NCBI RefSeq assembly: GCF_000428925.1
Contig: NZ_AUAW01000005.1
Span: forward strand, 124,001-188,000
Reading direction: 5' to 3'
Origin: Furfurilactobacillus rossiae DSM 15814
Lineage (GTDB): Bacteria; Bacillota; Bacilli; Lactobacillales; Lactobacillaceae
Length of the DNA stretch: 64,000 bases
Within the stretch, counting starts at the first letter, position 1, and every line of letters starts with the position of its first letter. Under the pieces are notes generated by a model. The model was not told the origin of the DNA, ran no database searches, and saw nothing but the letters and a program-made list of their open reading frames with translations. The translations under genes and the position numbers were made by a program. This document shows positions 26,579 through 34,670 of the stretch, in pieces.

Positions 26579-26731
26579 TGTGACACAAGTTCGATTTGAG
26601 AACGAGCATTAACGTAAAACTGACTTATTCCCGAACTTTGGGAATGGGTCAGTTTTGGGTTAGGCGGAATTCTCAGAACTTTGGAGCGTGATATTACTCA
26701 CAGTATTCGTCCCAGATAAACTTATGTCACA
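26579..26731. repeat. MITE-like palindromic repeat, copy B
   Basis: The 153-bp element has exact 7-bp terminal inverted repeats (TGTGACA at 26579 and TGTCACA ending 26731) and an inner hairpin AAAACTGAC...GTCAGTTTT with ATTCCC/GGGAAT. It aligns with the copy at 20155-20306 along its whole length, apart from the inner stem, where the sequence differs but pairing is kept. Around it, 26,513-26,910 contains no convincing gene. Confidence 0.7.
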
Positions 26732-26910
26732 TTCTCTTCTTTTTTGCGGATTTTATAAAAATAACAAAAAAACTTCAATGTAACCATTTTCAAACGACCT
26801 TTATGGCTTGTAATTTGGGCAATTTCGGCACATAGTATACGTGGTTCAAAAAGGACTATCAATTTCGCAAAGACGGAGTGATTGTGACGGTTTTAAAATT
26901 CAAAAATTAA

Positions 26911-27123
26911 ATGCGTAACAGTCCGATGTTACGTCGACTTAGCAAAAAGCCAATCAGTATCACTGATGTGTTTTTTGATGATGCGACGCTAGCGACCATC
27001 TTTGAAGGATTAGACCTGATTATTCAGGAATCAAAACGGAAAAGAGGGCACGAAAATGAGCAAAAAGCACGAAAAAAAAGAAGTCATGGACGACACGTTG
27101 GTGGCCGAGAAGAAGACTTCTAA
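26911..27123 (+). CDS. Doubtful 70-residue ORF overlapping mntH
   Basis: An ORF ([14 protein letters not shown]...) runs into the start of mntH and overlaps it by 68 bases in another frame. The first 45 codons look coding-like ([19 protein letters not shown]), but there is no Shine-Dalgarno before the ATG at 26911 and the last part is mntH read out of frame. It may be a leader peptide that affects mntH translation, or may not be translated. Confidence 0.25.
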   Translation: MRNSPMLRRLSKKPISITDVFFDDATLATIFEGLDLIIQESKRKRGHENEQKARKKRSHGRHVGGREEDF

Positions 27124-28471
27124 GAAAAAACACTTTGTTGATACAACTGGCAATCATGCCAAGAGTTTGGATGAAGTGAACGGCTCCATTCTGGTGCCGC
27201 AGCACGCAGGCTATTTCAGAACGTTACTAGCCTATACTGGACCGGGAGCATTGATCGCCGTTGGGTACATGGATCCTGGTAACTGGATCACGTCAATTGC
27301 TGGGGGTGCTCAGTACAAATACGCATTAATCAGTGTCATTCTGCTGTCGAGCTTAATTGCGATGCTGTTGCAAGCAATGTCAGCTCGGTTAGGAATCGTA
27401 ACTGGTAAAGATTTGGCGCAGATGACCCGTGAACGAACGTCCCGTGGTATGGGAATCTTTTTATGGATCATTACAGAACTTGCAATTATGGCGACGGATG
27501 TCGCAGAAATTATTGGTTCAGGGATTGCGCTAGAGTTGCTGTTCGGTTTCCCGTTGATCGTTGGCTTGATTATCACGGCGTTTGACGTCTTGCTGTTGCT
27601 AGTGTTGATGAAAATGGGCTTCCGTAAAATTGAAGCCATTGTGGCCACACTAGTGGCTGTTATCCTGTTCGTCTTCTTGTATGAAGTCATTCTGGCCCAG
27701 CCAAACGTCCCACAGATCTTCGCTGGCTTCGTGCCACATCCGGGACAATTGCTAACGCACAAACCAATGCTTTATCTGGCATTAGGGATTGTGGGGGCCA
27801 CGGTTATGCCACATGACTTGTACTTGGGATCATCTATCTCTCAAACGCGGGCATTGGATCGTGACGATCACGACAGCGTTAAAAAGGCCATTCGTTTTAC
27901 AGTTGCTGACTCAAACATTCAATTAACGATTGCGTTTGTGGTCAACTGTCTGTTATTGATTCTTGGTGCGGCGCTGTTCTACGGCACTAACAGTGAACTC
28001 GGTCGATTTGTTGATTTATTCAATGCGTTAAGCAACTCAAAGATTGTGGGCGCCATTGCCAGCCCATTGCTCAGCATGCTGTTTGCCATCGCGTTGCTTG
28101 CTTCTGGTCAAAGTTCGACCATTACCGGTACGCTGGCTGGGCAAATTATTATGGAAGGGTTCATTCATCTTCGCATTCCGCTGTGGGCTCAGCGGCTGTT
28201 AACACGGTTGATGTCCATTACGCCAGTGCTGATTTTCGCATTTATCTATCATGGTAATGAGGCCAAGATTGAAAACTTGCTGACGTTATCGCAGGTTTTC
28301 CTGAGTGTCGCGTTACCGTTTGCCATGGTGCCACTGGTTCTGTTCACCAGTAACAAAGAATTGATGGGTGATTTCCGCAATAAAGCATGGGTAAAGTGGA
28401 CGGCATGGCTCGTCACTGTCGTATTGATTATTTTAAACCTGTGGTTGATTGCTGGGGTCTTCACTGGCTGA
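27056..28471 (+). CDS. mntH: NRAMP-family Mn2+/H+ symporter MntH
   Basis: MntH imports manganese, which lactobacilli accumulate in high amounts for oxidative-stress defence and enzymes. The 471-residue protein has a Lys-rich cytoplasmic N-terminus (about 1-55), then about eleven membrane segments with the metal-binding DPGN motif (YMDPGNW near residue 71) and the transport signature around [10 protein letters not shown] near residue 250. AAGAGGGC precedes the ATG. It is monocistronic and closed by a terminator. No MntR box was identified with confidence upstream. Confidence 0.95.
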   Translation: MSKKHEKKEVMDDTLVAEKKTSKKKHFVDTTGNHAKSLDEVNGSILVPQHAGYFRTLLAYTGPGALIAVGYMDPGNWITSIAGGAQYKYALISVILLSSLIAMLLQAMSARLGIVTGKDLAQMTRERTSRGMGIFLWIITELAIMATDVAEIIGSGIALELLFGFPLIVGLIITAFDVLLLLVLMKMGFRKIEAIVATLVAVILFVFLYEVILAQPNVPQIFAGFVPHPGQLLTHKPMLYLALGIVGATVMPHDLYLGSSISQTRALDRDDHDSVKKAIRFTVADSNIQLTIAFVVNCLLLILGAALFYGTNSELGRFVDLFNALSNSKIVGAIASPLLSMLFAIALLASGQSSTITGTLAGQIIMEGFIHLRIPLWAQRLLTRLMSITPVLIFAFIYHGNEAKIENLLTLSQVFLSVALPFAMVPLVLFTSNKELMGDFRNKAWVKWTAWLVTVVLIILNLWLIAGVFTG

Positions 28472-28508
28472 TCAGGTTTTAAAGCGTGAATCTACTTTGT
28501 AAAAGAAT

Positions 28509-28543
28509 AAAACGTCTGCCAATATTTGGTGGGCGTTTTTGTT
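28509..28543 (+). terminator. Intrinsic terminator after mntH
   Basis: AAACGTCTGCC pairs with GGTGGGCGTTT and a T-tract follows. Confidence 0.85.
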
Positions 28544-28610
28544 AGCCTTGAGGCAAACCTCATACGTAGACGTTTATAAGGTCTCGTGTTATGATAATAG
28601 CGCACCTTTT

Positions 28611-28974
28611 GGGGGTGTTCTGGATTCGACAGGTATAGGTCGAGCTTGAACTGCGCTTCGTGGGTTGCGTCCACGTAAAAACGCTACCTAATTTTTATCT
28701 GCAAAAGATAACAATTCTTACGCTTTAGCTGCTTAATTGTAGCTTGACGTAGATCCGTCCGTTACGGCCCAGGTGGCGGGTTACGGGTCTCAAAAATTTG
28801 GGCTACGCTGTTAACTCACGCCTGAAGTGAGCAGAAGAGATTAATCAGGCTTAGCTAATCACGGTTGCCTGGTCAAACGGCGTTTTGGTTAGTGAAATCT
28901 AAATGGTTTGACTATGAGCGTAGAGGTTCGGGTGGCGATATGCTTGGACGCGGGTTCGATCCCCGCCACCTCCA
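28611..28974 (+). ncRNA. ssrA: Transfer-messenger RNA (tmRNA)
   Basis: tmRNA rescues stalled ribosomes with SmpB and tags the nascent chain for proteolysis. The 5' end GGGGGTG pairs with CACCTCC at the 3' end to form the tRNA-like acceptor; the discriminator A is 28974 and the CCA is not encoded. The T-arm GGTTCGATCCCC is present. The tag reading frame resumes at GCA 28701 and encodes AKDNNSYALAA before TAA 28734-28736. TAGACG and TATGAT spaced 17 bases lie just upstream as a promoter. SmpB is encoded at 3627. Confidence 0.97.
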
Positions 28975-28993
28975 TAAAACTATATCCGGTAGT

Positions 28994-29074
28994 GAACTGA
29001 ATGAGATTAATGCTCATTTTCAGTTCTTAAGGAAGGCGTCATTCTGGCAAATCGTCAGAATGACGCCTTTTTTG
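28994..29074 (+). terminator. Tandem hairpins after ssrA
   Basis: A GAACTGAA/TTCAGTTC hairpin is followed by a perfect 14-bp stem (29033-29046 with 29056-29069) with a T-tract. The second is a strong intrinsic terminator. The remainder of the 380-base gap to glk holds cre sites and promoter sequences. Confidence 0.9.
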
Positions 29075-29225
29075 CAAAATTACGTATGCAAAACCGTTCG
29101 CACAGGCAATCTTTAAAACCGTAAGCCTAGTTAATAATTAATGAAAACTTTTTTCGTACAAAAATTAATTTATAATGGACTAGTCCACAATCCGCTAAGC
29201 CGCGCGGATTAACGACTTTGTGAGT

Positions 29226-29284
29226 TGTAAACGTTATCAATAAATTAGAAAAGTTATGTAAAAGGGGTTGTAAAAACGCTTTCA
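29226..29284 (+). promoter_or_regulatory. Two cre-like sites upstream of glk
   Basis: TGTAAACGTTATCA (29226-29239) and TAAAAACGCTTTCA (29271-29284) both fit the CcpA cre consensus with at most one or two mismatches. Two boxes 45 bases apart upstream of the glucokinase gene suggest CcpA control, with sign depending on the unmapped transcription start. Confidence 0.65.
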
Positions 29285-29354
29285 TTGTAAGAGAATAAAC
29301 CGTAAACCTTTTACATGTTTATTTGTTAAGAAGAGAATTGAGGAGAAAAATTTT

Positions 29355-30383
29355 ATGGCTAAGAAGAAAAAGTTAATCGGTGTTGACCTTGGTGGGACAA
29401 CAATTAAATTCGCGATTTTAACCCTAGATGGTGACGTTCAACAAAAGTGGAGCGTGCCAACCAACATTCTTGATGAGGGTTCACACATCATTCCTGATAT
29501 CGTGCAATCAATTAATCATCACTTAGATCTGTACAAAATGAGCGCTAATGATTTCGCTGGGATTGGGATGGGGACACCTGGGACAGTTGATCTTGCAAAT
29601 GGCACAGTCACTGCGGCGTACAACTTGAACTGGAAGACAACCCAGAAGGCGAAGGAACAGATCGAAGCCGGTACACACATGAAGTTTGCATTAGACAACG
29701 ATGCCAATGTTGCAGCCTTGGGTGAGCGTTGGAAGGGTGCCGGTAACAATGAACCAGACGTTGACTTCATTACTTTAGGAACCGGTGTTGGTGGTGGTAT
29801 CATTGCCAGCGGTCGTTTGCAACACGGCGTTAACGGTGCTGGTGGTGAAGTTGGTCACGTGACCGTTCAACCTGGTGGTTACTTGTGTACCTGTGGCAAA
29901 CATGGTTGCTTGGAAACCTATGCTTCAGCAACAGGTGTTGTTCACTTGGCACACGATTTTGCCGAAGAATATTCTGGTAACTCCAAACTTAAAAAAATGG
30001 TCGACAATGGCGATGAAATCACGTCCAAGATTGTCTTTGATTTAGCTAAACAAGGTGACTTCTTGGCTAACGAAGTAACAAACAAAGTGGGCCAGTACCT
30101 TGGCTTAGCCGTTGCTAATATGGCAAACGTGTTGAACCCAAGTTATGTCGTTATTGGTGGTGGCGTATCAGCAGCCGGTCAGTTCTTACTTGACCTTGTT
30201 GACAAGACATTCCAGCAGGAAGCCTTCTCAACCGTCCGTGCTTCAACGACTTTGAAATTGGCTAAATTAGGCAACGACGCCGGTGTTATTGGTGCTTCGT
30301 CACTGGCATTACGTTTTGTCGATGATGCCGATTTAAGTGAAGCTGCTAAAGTGGCCAACGTTGCAGCAACGGTTGCTGAATAA
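29355..30383 (+). CDS. glk: ROK-family glucokinase
   Basis: Glk phosphorylates intracellular glucose to glucose-6-phosphate with ATP. The 342-residue protein has the N-terminal phosphate loop GVDLGGTTIKFAI, the ROK substrate region EVGHVTV, and the zinc-binding CTCGKHGCLE segment. It is somewhat longer than typical Bacillus GlkA because of an Ala/Val-rich C-terminal tail. TTGAGGAG precedes the ATG. GlcU follows 51 bases later, so the pair would provide non-PTS glucose uptake and phosphorylation. Confidence 0.95.
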   Translation: MAKKKKLIGVDLGGTTIKFAILTLDGDVQQKWSVPTNILDEGSHIIPDIVQSINHHLDLYKMSANDFAGIGMGTPGTVDLANGTVTAAYNLNWKTTQKAKEQIEAGTHMKFALDNDANVAALGERWKGAGNNEPDVDFITLGTGVGGGIIASGRLQHGVNGAGGEVGHVTVQPGGYLCTCGKHGCLETYASATGVVHLAHDFAEEYSGNSKLKKMVDNGDEITSKIVFDLAKQGDFLANEVTNKVGQYLGLAVANMANVLNPSYVVIGGGVSAAGQFLLDLVDKTFQQEAFSTVRASTTLKLAKLGNDAGVIGASSLALRFVDDADLSEAAKVANVAATVAE

Positions 30384-30434
30384 TTGAATAAACTAGACAA
30401 CGAAGAGATTTAGAGAATTGGAGATTTTTGAATC

Positions 30435-31337
30435 ATGGGAATTACAAACATTCTTATTGCCTTAGTCCCTGTCATTGCCTGGGGGAGTATCGGTCTTGTT
30501 TCAGGCCGTTTGGGTGGTTCTGCCGCTCAGCAAACGCTTGGTATGACAATGGGGGCTGTTGTTTTTGGGATCATTGCTTGGTTTATTTATCGACCAACAT
30601 TGGATGCCAAAGTTTGGATTGCCGGAATCTTATCCGGGTTGTTCTGGGTAGTTGGCCAAGGTGGCCAGTTTACCTCTATGAAGGCACTGGGTGTTTCCAA
30701 GACGATTCCAATTTCGACTGGGATGCAGCTTGCGGGTAATGCACTAGCTGGTGTGCTGTTGTTCAGAGAATGGACAACGGGCCGTCAGTACACTTTGGGT
30801 ACGCTTGCTGTGATTGCCTTGATCATTGGAGCGGCGCTTACGTCAAGAGTTGACAAACGCAATGCTACGAAGACGGATCGTCATGAGAATACTGGCGCCG
30901 GTGCACGTGCTTTGACGTACTCAACCCTTGGTTATGTCGCTTACACGATTGTGATTAAGAGTTTTGAAAAGTGGGGTAACGTTGGCGATGTTACGAACTT
31001 TACCCATGCGGTTGTTTTACCACAGTCCATTGGGATGTTCCTTGGTGCAATCGTGTTCGTTATCATGATTGGCGCTCGTAAGGAAATGTGGCAGTTACCA
31101 TCTTGGAAAAACATTATTACCGGTCTCTTCTGGGGTACTGGTAACCTGTTCATGTTCTTGGCAACAATCAAAGTTGGTTTGGCGGTTGCCTATTCAATGG
31201 CCCAGATGGGAATCATTATCTCTACTTTTGGTTCTATTTGGCTGTTGGGCGAACGCAAGACGCATTGGGAAATGGTCAATATCATCATCGGCTCTGTCTT
31301 GATTATCGTTGGTGGTATCATGCTTGGAACAATGTAA
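30435..31337 (+). CDS. glcU: GlcU-type glucose uptake protein (DMT superfamily)
   Basis: The 300-residue membrane protein has about ten hydrophobic helices and the internal two-fold repeat of the drug/metabolite transporter superfamily. Features such as the ALVPVIAWGSIGLVSGRLGG start (split), the QGGQFTSMKALGVSKTIPIS region and the LLGERKTHWEM loop match the proton-coupled glucose permease GlcU/RhaT group. GGAGA sits upstream. Immediate linkage to glucokinase supports glucose as substrate. Ends before a perfect terminator. Confidence 0.9.
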   Translation: MGITNILIALVPVIAWGSIGLVSGRLGGSAAQQTLGMTMGAVVFGIIAWFIYRPTLDAKVWIAGILSGLFWVVGQGGQFTSMKALGVSKTIPISTGMQLAGNALAGVLLFREWTTGRQYTLGTLAVIALIIGAALTSRVDKRNATKTDRHENTGAGARALTYSTLGYVAYTIVIKSFEKWGNVGDVTNFTHAVVLPQSIGMFLGAIVFVIMIGARKEMWQLPSWKNIITGLFWGTGNLFMFLATIKVGLAVAYSMAQMGIIISTFGSIWLLGERKTHWEMVNIIIGSVLIIVGGIMLGTM

Positions 31338-31353
31338 TAGTATTTAAAAAGTT

Positions 31354-31385
31354 ACAGCAGACGATGGATGTCTGCTGTTTTTGTT
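31354..31385 (+). terminator. Intrinsic terminator after glcU
   Basis: ACAGCAGAC (31354-31362) pairs perfectly with GTCTGCTGT (31370-31378) and T residues follow. Confidence 0.9.
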
Positions 31386-31512
31386 TGGCAAACAAAAAAA
31401 CGAACGGGATCTATATCATTCAATTGAGAAGAAAATTAAAAATTAGACCAAAAAAATTTTGAGTGGTCTAGGTGTTGATGGCATGGGGATGACGAGCAAA
31501 AATATTATTGAT

Positions 31513-31528
31513 TTTGGTATATACCAAT
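31513..31528 (+). promoter_or_regulatory. NagR-like palindromic operator upstream of pgi
   Basis: TTTGGTATATACCAAT is a near-perfect palindrome and the best copy of the motif also found at glmS and nagB. It lies about 85 bases before the pgi start and upstream of a TATACT -10 near 31,573, so its effect could be repression from upstream or activation. Confidence 0.65.
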
Positions 31529-31615
31529 TTCATGAATTGGCTTTCATTGCCCACAGACCAATGTATTAGTGTATACTTGTAACCGTAATCATTATAAGAA
31601 AGAGGTAGGAGAAGC

Positions 31616-32968
31616 ATGGCATATATTTCCTTTGATAGCTCGAATCTGACAAAGTTTGTTCACGATAATGAACTGGGTGAAATGCAGGCAATGGTCACTG
31701 CAGCTGACTCAGAATTACGTAATGGTACAGGTGCGGGTGCTGATTTCCGTGACTGGATCGATTTACCAACGAATTACGATAAGGACGAATTCAGCCGCAT
31801 TAAGGCCGCTGCAAAGAAAATTCAAAGTGATTCAGAAGTATTGGTTGTCATTGGGATTGGTGGATCATATCTTGGTGCACGTGCTGCCATTGACTTTTTA
31901 AACGAAGCCTTTTACACCGCATTGCCTGCTAGTGAACGTAAGGGCGCTTTGGTTCTGTTTGCTGGGAACTCAATCTCATCTTCATATGTTCACGATTTGA
32001 TTCATGTGATTGGTGACCGTGACTTTTCTGTTAACGTTATTTCGAAATCCGGGACTACGACTGAACCATCAATCGCCTTCCGTATCTTCAAAGATAAGTT
32101 GGTTGAAAAGTACGGTGAAGCTGAAGCTAAGAAGCGTATCTATGCAACAACTGACCGTGCGCGTGGCGCGTTGAAGACTGAATCTGATGCTGAGGGTTAC
32201 GAAGAATTCGTTGTTCCTGATGGTATTGGTGGTCGTTTCTCTGTATTGAGTGCTGTTGGTTTGTTACCAATTGCTGCTTCTGGTGCCGACATTGATAAAT
32301 TGATGCAAGGCGCTGCAGATGCTTCTAAAGATTACACATCAGACAAGATTGAAGACAACGATGCTTACCGTTACGCTGCTTTGCGGAACATTTTGTACCG
32401 CAAGGGCAAGACAACAGAATTGTTGGAAAACTACGAACCAACCATGGCTTCATTTGCTGAATGGTGGAAGCAATTAATGGGTGAATCAGAAGGGAAGGAC
32501 CAAAAGGGCATTTACCCATCAAGTGCTAACTTCTCTACTGACCTGCACTCACTAGGCCAGTACATTCAAGAAGGCCGTCGTAACTTAATGGAAACTGTTG
32601 TTAAGGTTGATAAACCAAATTACGACATTGATATTCCTAAGGAAGACAGTGACCTTGACCAAATTGGCTACCTTGAAGGCAAGACGATGGATTATGTGAA
32701 CACGCAAGCATTCCGTGCCGTTACATTAGCCCACACAGATGGCGATGTTCCTGTTATGGCCGTTCACATTCCCGATCAAACGGAATACTCACTTGGCTAC
32801 TTAATCTACTTCTTCGAAGCTGCTGTGGGTATTTCTGGCTACTTGAACGGGATTAACCCATTCAACCAACCAGGTGTTGAAGCCTATAAAGTTAACATGT
32901 TTGCTCTTTTGGGTAAGCCTGGCTTTGAAAAGGAAACTGCCGAAATTCAGAAACGTGTTCAAAAATAA
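31616..32968 (+). CDS. pgi: Glucose-6-phosphate isomerase
   Basis: Pgi interconverts glucose-6-phosphate and fructose-6-phosphate. The 450-residue protein has the family signatures [13 protein letters not shown] (about 81-93) and the second motif [15 protein letters not shown], plus the [10 protein letters not shown] phosphate loop. Length matches the short Firmicutes form. AGAGGTAGGAG precedes the ATG. A NagR-like operator upstream suggests coordination with glmS and nagB, which share fructose-6-phosphate with it. Confidence 0.97.
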   Translation: MAYISFDSSNLTKFVHDNELGEMQAMVTAADSELRNGTGAGADFRDWIDLPTNYDKDEFSRIKAAAKKIQSDSEVLVVIGIGGSYLGARAAIDFLNEAFYTALPASERKGALVLFAGNSISSSYVHDLIHVIGDRDFSVNVISKSGTTTEPSIAFRIFKDKLVEKYGEAEAKKRIYATTDRARGALKTESDAEGYEEFVVPDGIGGRFSVLSAVGLLPIAASGADIDKLMQGAADASKDYTSDKIEDNDAYRYAALRNILYRKGKTTELLENYEPTMASFAEWWKQLMGESEGKDQKGIYPSSANFSTDLHSLGQYIQEGRRNLMETVVKVDKPNYDIDIPKEDSDLDQIGYLEGKTMDYVNTQAFRAVTLAHTDGDVPVMAVHIPDQTEYSLGYLIYFFEAAVGISGYLNGINPFNQPGVEAYKVNMFALLGKPGFEKETAEIQKRVQK

Positions 32969-33013
32969 TTATTCGTAAGTGACTCGGAACAATTATTTAC
33001 TATATATACAAGC

Positions 33014-33058
33014 AAAACCGCATCTGCTGAGTAATTCAGTAGGTGCGGTTTTTTGTTT
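33014..33058 (+). terminator. Intrinsic terminator after pgi
   Basis: AAAACCGCA pairs with TGCGGTTTT, with T residues after. Complementary flanks also allow partial function for the converging GNAT gene. Confidence 0.85.
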
Positions 33059-33067
33059 TACAACGTA

Positions 33068-33604
33068 TTAATCTTTGGGAGACTGCCATTCGTCTCGCAA
33101 GACACCATACTTCACAGAATCCCAGTATTGACCCTGCCAATAACGAACCTGTCTAATCGTGGCTTCTCGCTTCAAATGTAAATGTTCAGCGACACCAATC
33201 ATGCGAACATTGCCGGACCAGGTTGTGAGGCCAATGTGAGGAAGGTCGACCATTTGCCACAGTGCATCGATCCATTTGGCAAGCGCTCGATGGCCAAGAC
33301 CATGATGCCAATTTGTTTGATCATAAATGGCAATACCAGCCTCAAGCCACCGCTTAAGCTTGCCATCGTCGTAATAGGCAGTGACCATACCGACCATTTT
33401 GTCATCGACACGAATAACTTGGCAAAATGGATTTAGAACATATTTGTTTTTTGCGGGACCGTTCACAAATTCCTCACGTGTCGGTAAAACATCTTGAAAA
33501 TAAGGACCATTCCATTTTGTCCACTCAGCGTTTGGGTCACTAAAAGCTAATTGCCAAAAGTCGGCAACTTCGTCTGGCTGTAATTCAGATAAGGTTAATT
33601 TCAT
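33068..33604 (-). CDS. GNAT family N-acetyltransferase (RimJ/SpeG-like)
   Basis: The 178-residue protein shows the GNAT fold with GIAIYDQTNWHHGLGHRALAK (in parts; acetyl-CoA loop HHGLGHRA near 100-107) and an N-terminal MKLTLSELQPDEVADF beta-helix. A C-terminal segment VRYWQGQYWDSVKYGVLRDEW is typical of RimJ/RimL/SpeG-like enzymes that acetylate protein N-termini or polyamines. ATG 33604 has GGGAG upstream; the GTG at 33610 overlaps the spacer. Substrate unknown. Confidence 0.85.
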   Translation of the reverse strand: MKLTLSELQPDEVADFWQLAFSDPNAEWTKWNGPYFQDVLPTREEFVNGPAKNKYVLNPFCQVIRVDDKMVGMVTAYYDDGKLKRWLEAGIAIYDQTNWHHGLGHRALAKWIDALWQMVDLPHIGLTTWSGNVRMIGVAEHLHLKREATIRQVRYWQGQYWDSVKYGVLRDEWQSPKD

Positions 33605-33782
33605 GAGCACATCTCCCTGAATGTTAAATTGACCTAAGTGTACGCCAATAAAAGGTTTTTAGCAGAATAAACTTACATACCCAAAAATGATTTTAGAATT
33701 CACAAGCATTTGTTTTGAATAATGATAACGATTAATTATAAATTATGGTTACGCAAAAATTAATCGAAAGAAGGCCATTATT

Positions 33783-34016
33783 ATGATTACAAACGCAACG
33801 GAATTTATTCACGATTTACACAAAGTTTTACGCGGTGCTGCTAAACGTGCCGACGAAGATATAACTAAAACCATTAAAACAGTCAGTTATAAATTAAAAC
33901 AAAGTGGTTCACTTCATTACGAACTTTCACGCTGGCGTTGTTTGGATGCGCGTCAGCATGAATTTACGTTTAAGAAAAATAATGACGGCACCTATACGTA
34001 CGTTTATAGTCGCTAA
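33783..34016 (+). CDS. Small basic protein of unknown function
   Basis: The 77-residue protein (MITNATEFIHDLHK...) is Lys/Arg-rich with an N-terminal helix and a C-terminal beta hairpin (HEFTFKKNNDGTYTYVYSR). No known domain is recognised. GAAGG precedes the ATG. It is 55 bases upstream of the secreted CHAP gene, possibly co-transcribed. Confidence 0.6.
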   Translation: MITNATEFIHDLHKVLRGAAKRADEDITKTIKTVSYKLKQSGSLHYELSRWRCLDARQHEFTFKKNNDGTYTYVYSR

Positions 34017-34070
34017 GACAATCATTATCAGGATGAAGCGGATTAAAAGGACAGTGTAGGAGGGGACAAA

Positions 34071-34670
34071 ATGAAATTAATCAAACAAATTGGCGCTAGT
34101 TTAACGGTGGTAGGGTGTGTGTGCGGTATTACGGTTGGTCTTTCAGATACTCAAGTATCAGCTGACCAAGTTTCTTGGCCGGGTACAACGACAGTCCAGA
34201 AACAAGACAGTAGTTCACCAATGACAGGGAACATAAGTGGGACTCATTTGTTATCTAGTCAGGCACTGACGGAGGCCCAACAAGCTGGGCAACAAGGATT
34301 TTATAACGGCATCGATGGCTATCCAGTGGGACAGTGTACGGGATTTGTTGCAGCCGTTTTGCGCCAACAACAAATCCCGGTTAATACTTACAGTTATCTT
34401 GGTAATGGTGATCAATGGGCCGAATCGGCAACACAACGAGGGCTATTGGTAGATTTTCGGCCAGCGGTAGGCTCTGTCGTGTCGTTTAAATCGATGCACG
34501 TTGCCTATGTCACGGAAGTCAACGATATTACCGGGACCTTCAAAATTATGGAAGGAAATTTTGAAGGACAGGCACTGCATGAGCGTACCCTAACGATGAA
34601 CGACGATATTGCTGGGATTATTCATTTTGAAAAGTTGTCGACTGCACCTCAATTTACGTTTACTGTTTGA
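34071..34670 (+). CDS. Secreted CHAP-domain amidase/endopeptidase
   Basis: The 199-residue protein has a signal peptide (about 1-31, ending VSADQ) and a C-terminal CHAP domain. The catalytic Cys is in YPVGQCTGFV (about residue 89) and the His in SMHVAYVTEV (about 144), with a Glu/Asn further on (MEGNF). Such enzymes cut peptidoglycan peptides during growth or cell separation. There is no separate wall-binding domain. Its last 11 bases overlap the convergent antiporter gene tail to tail. AGGAGGGG precedes the ATG. Confidence 0.88.
   Translation: MKLIKQIGASLTVVGCVCGITVGLSDTQVSADQVSWPGTTTVQKQDSSSPMTGNISGTHLLSSQALTEAQQAGQQGFYNGIDGYPVGQCTGFVAAVLRQQQIPVNTYSYLGNGDQWAESATQRGLLVDFRPAVGSVVSFKSMHVAYVTEVNDITGTFKIMEGNFEGQALHERTLTMNDDIAGIIHFEKLSTAPQFTFTV

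Noticed and set aside
28865-29116. An 83-codon ORF across the tmRNA 3' end
   Set aside because: It lies within ssrA and its terminator; the RNA gene explains the sequence.
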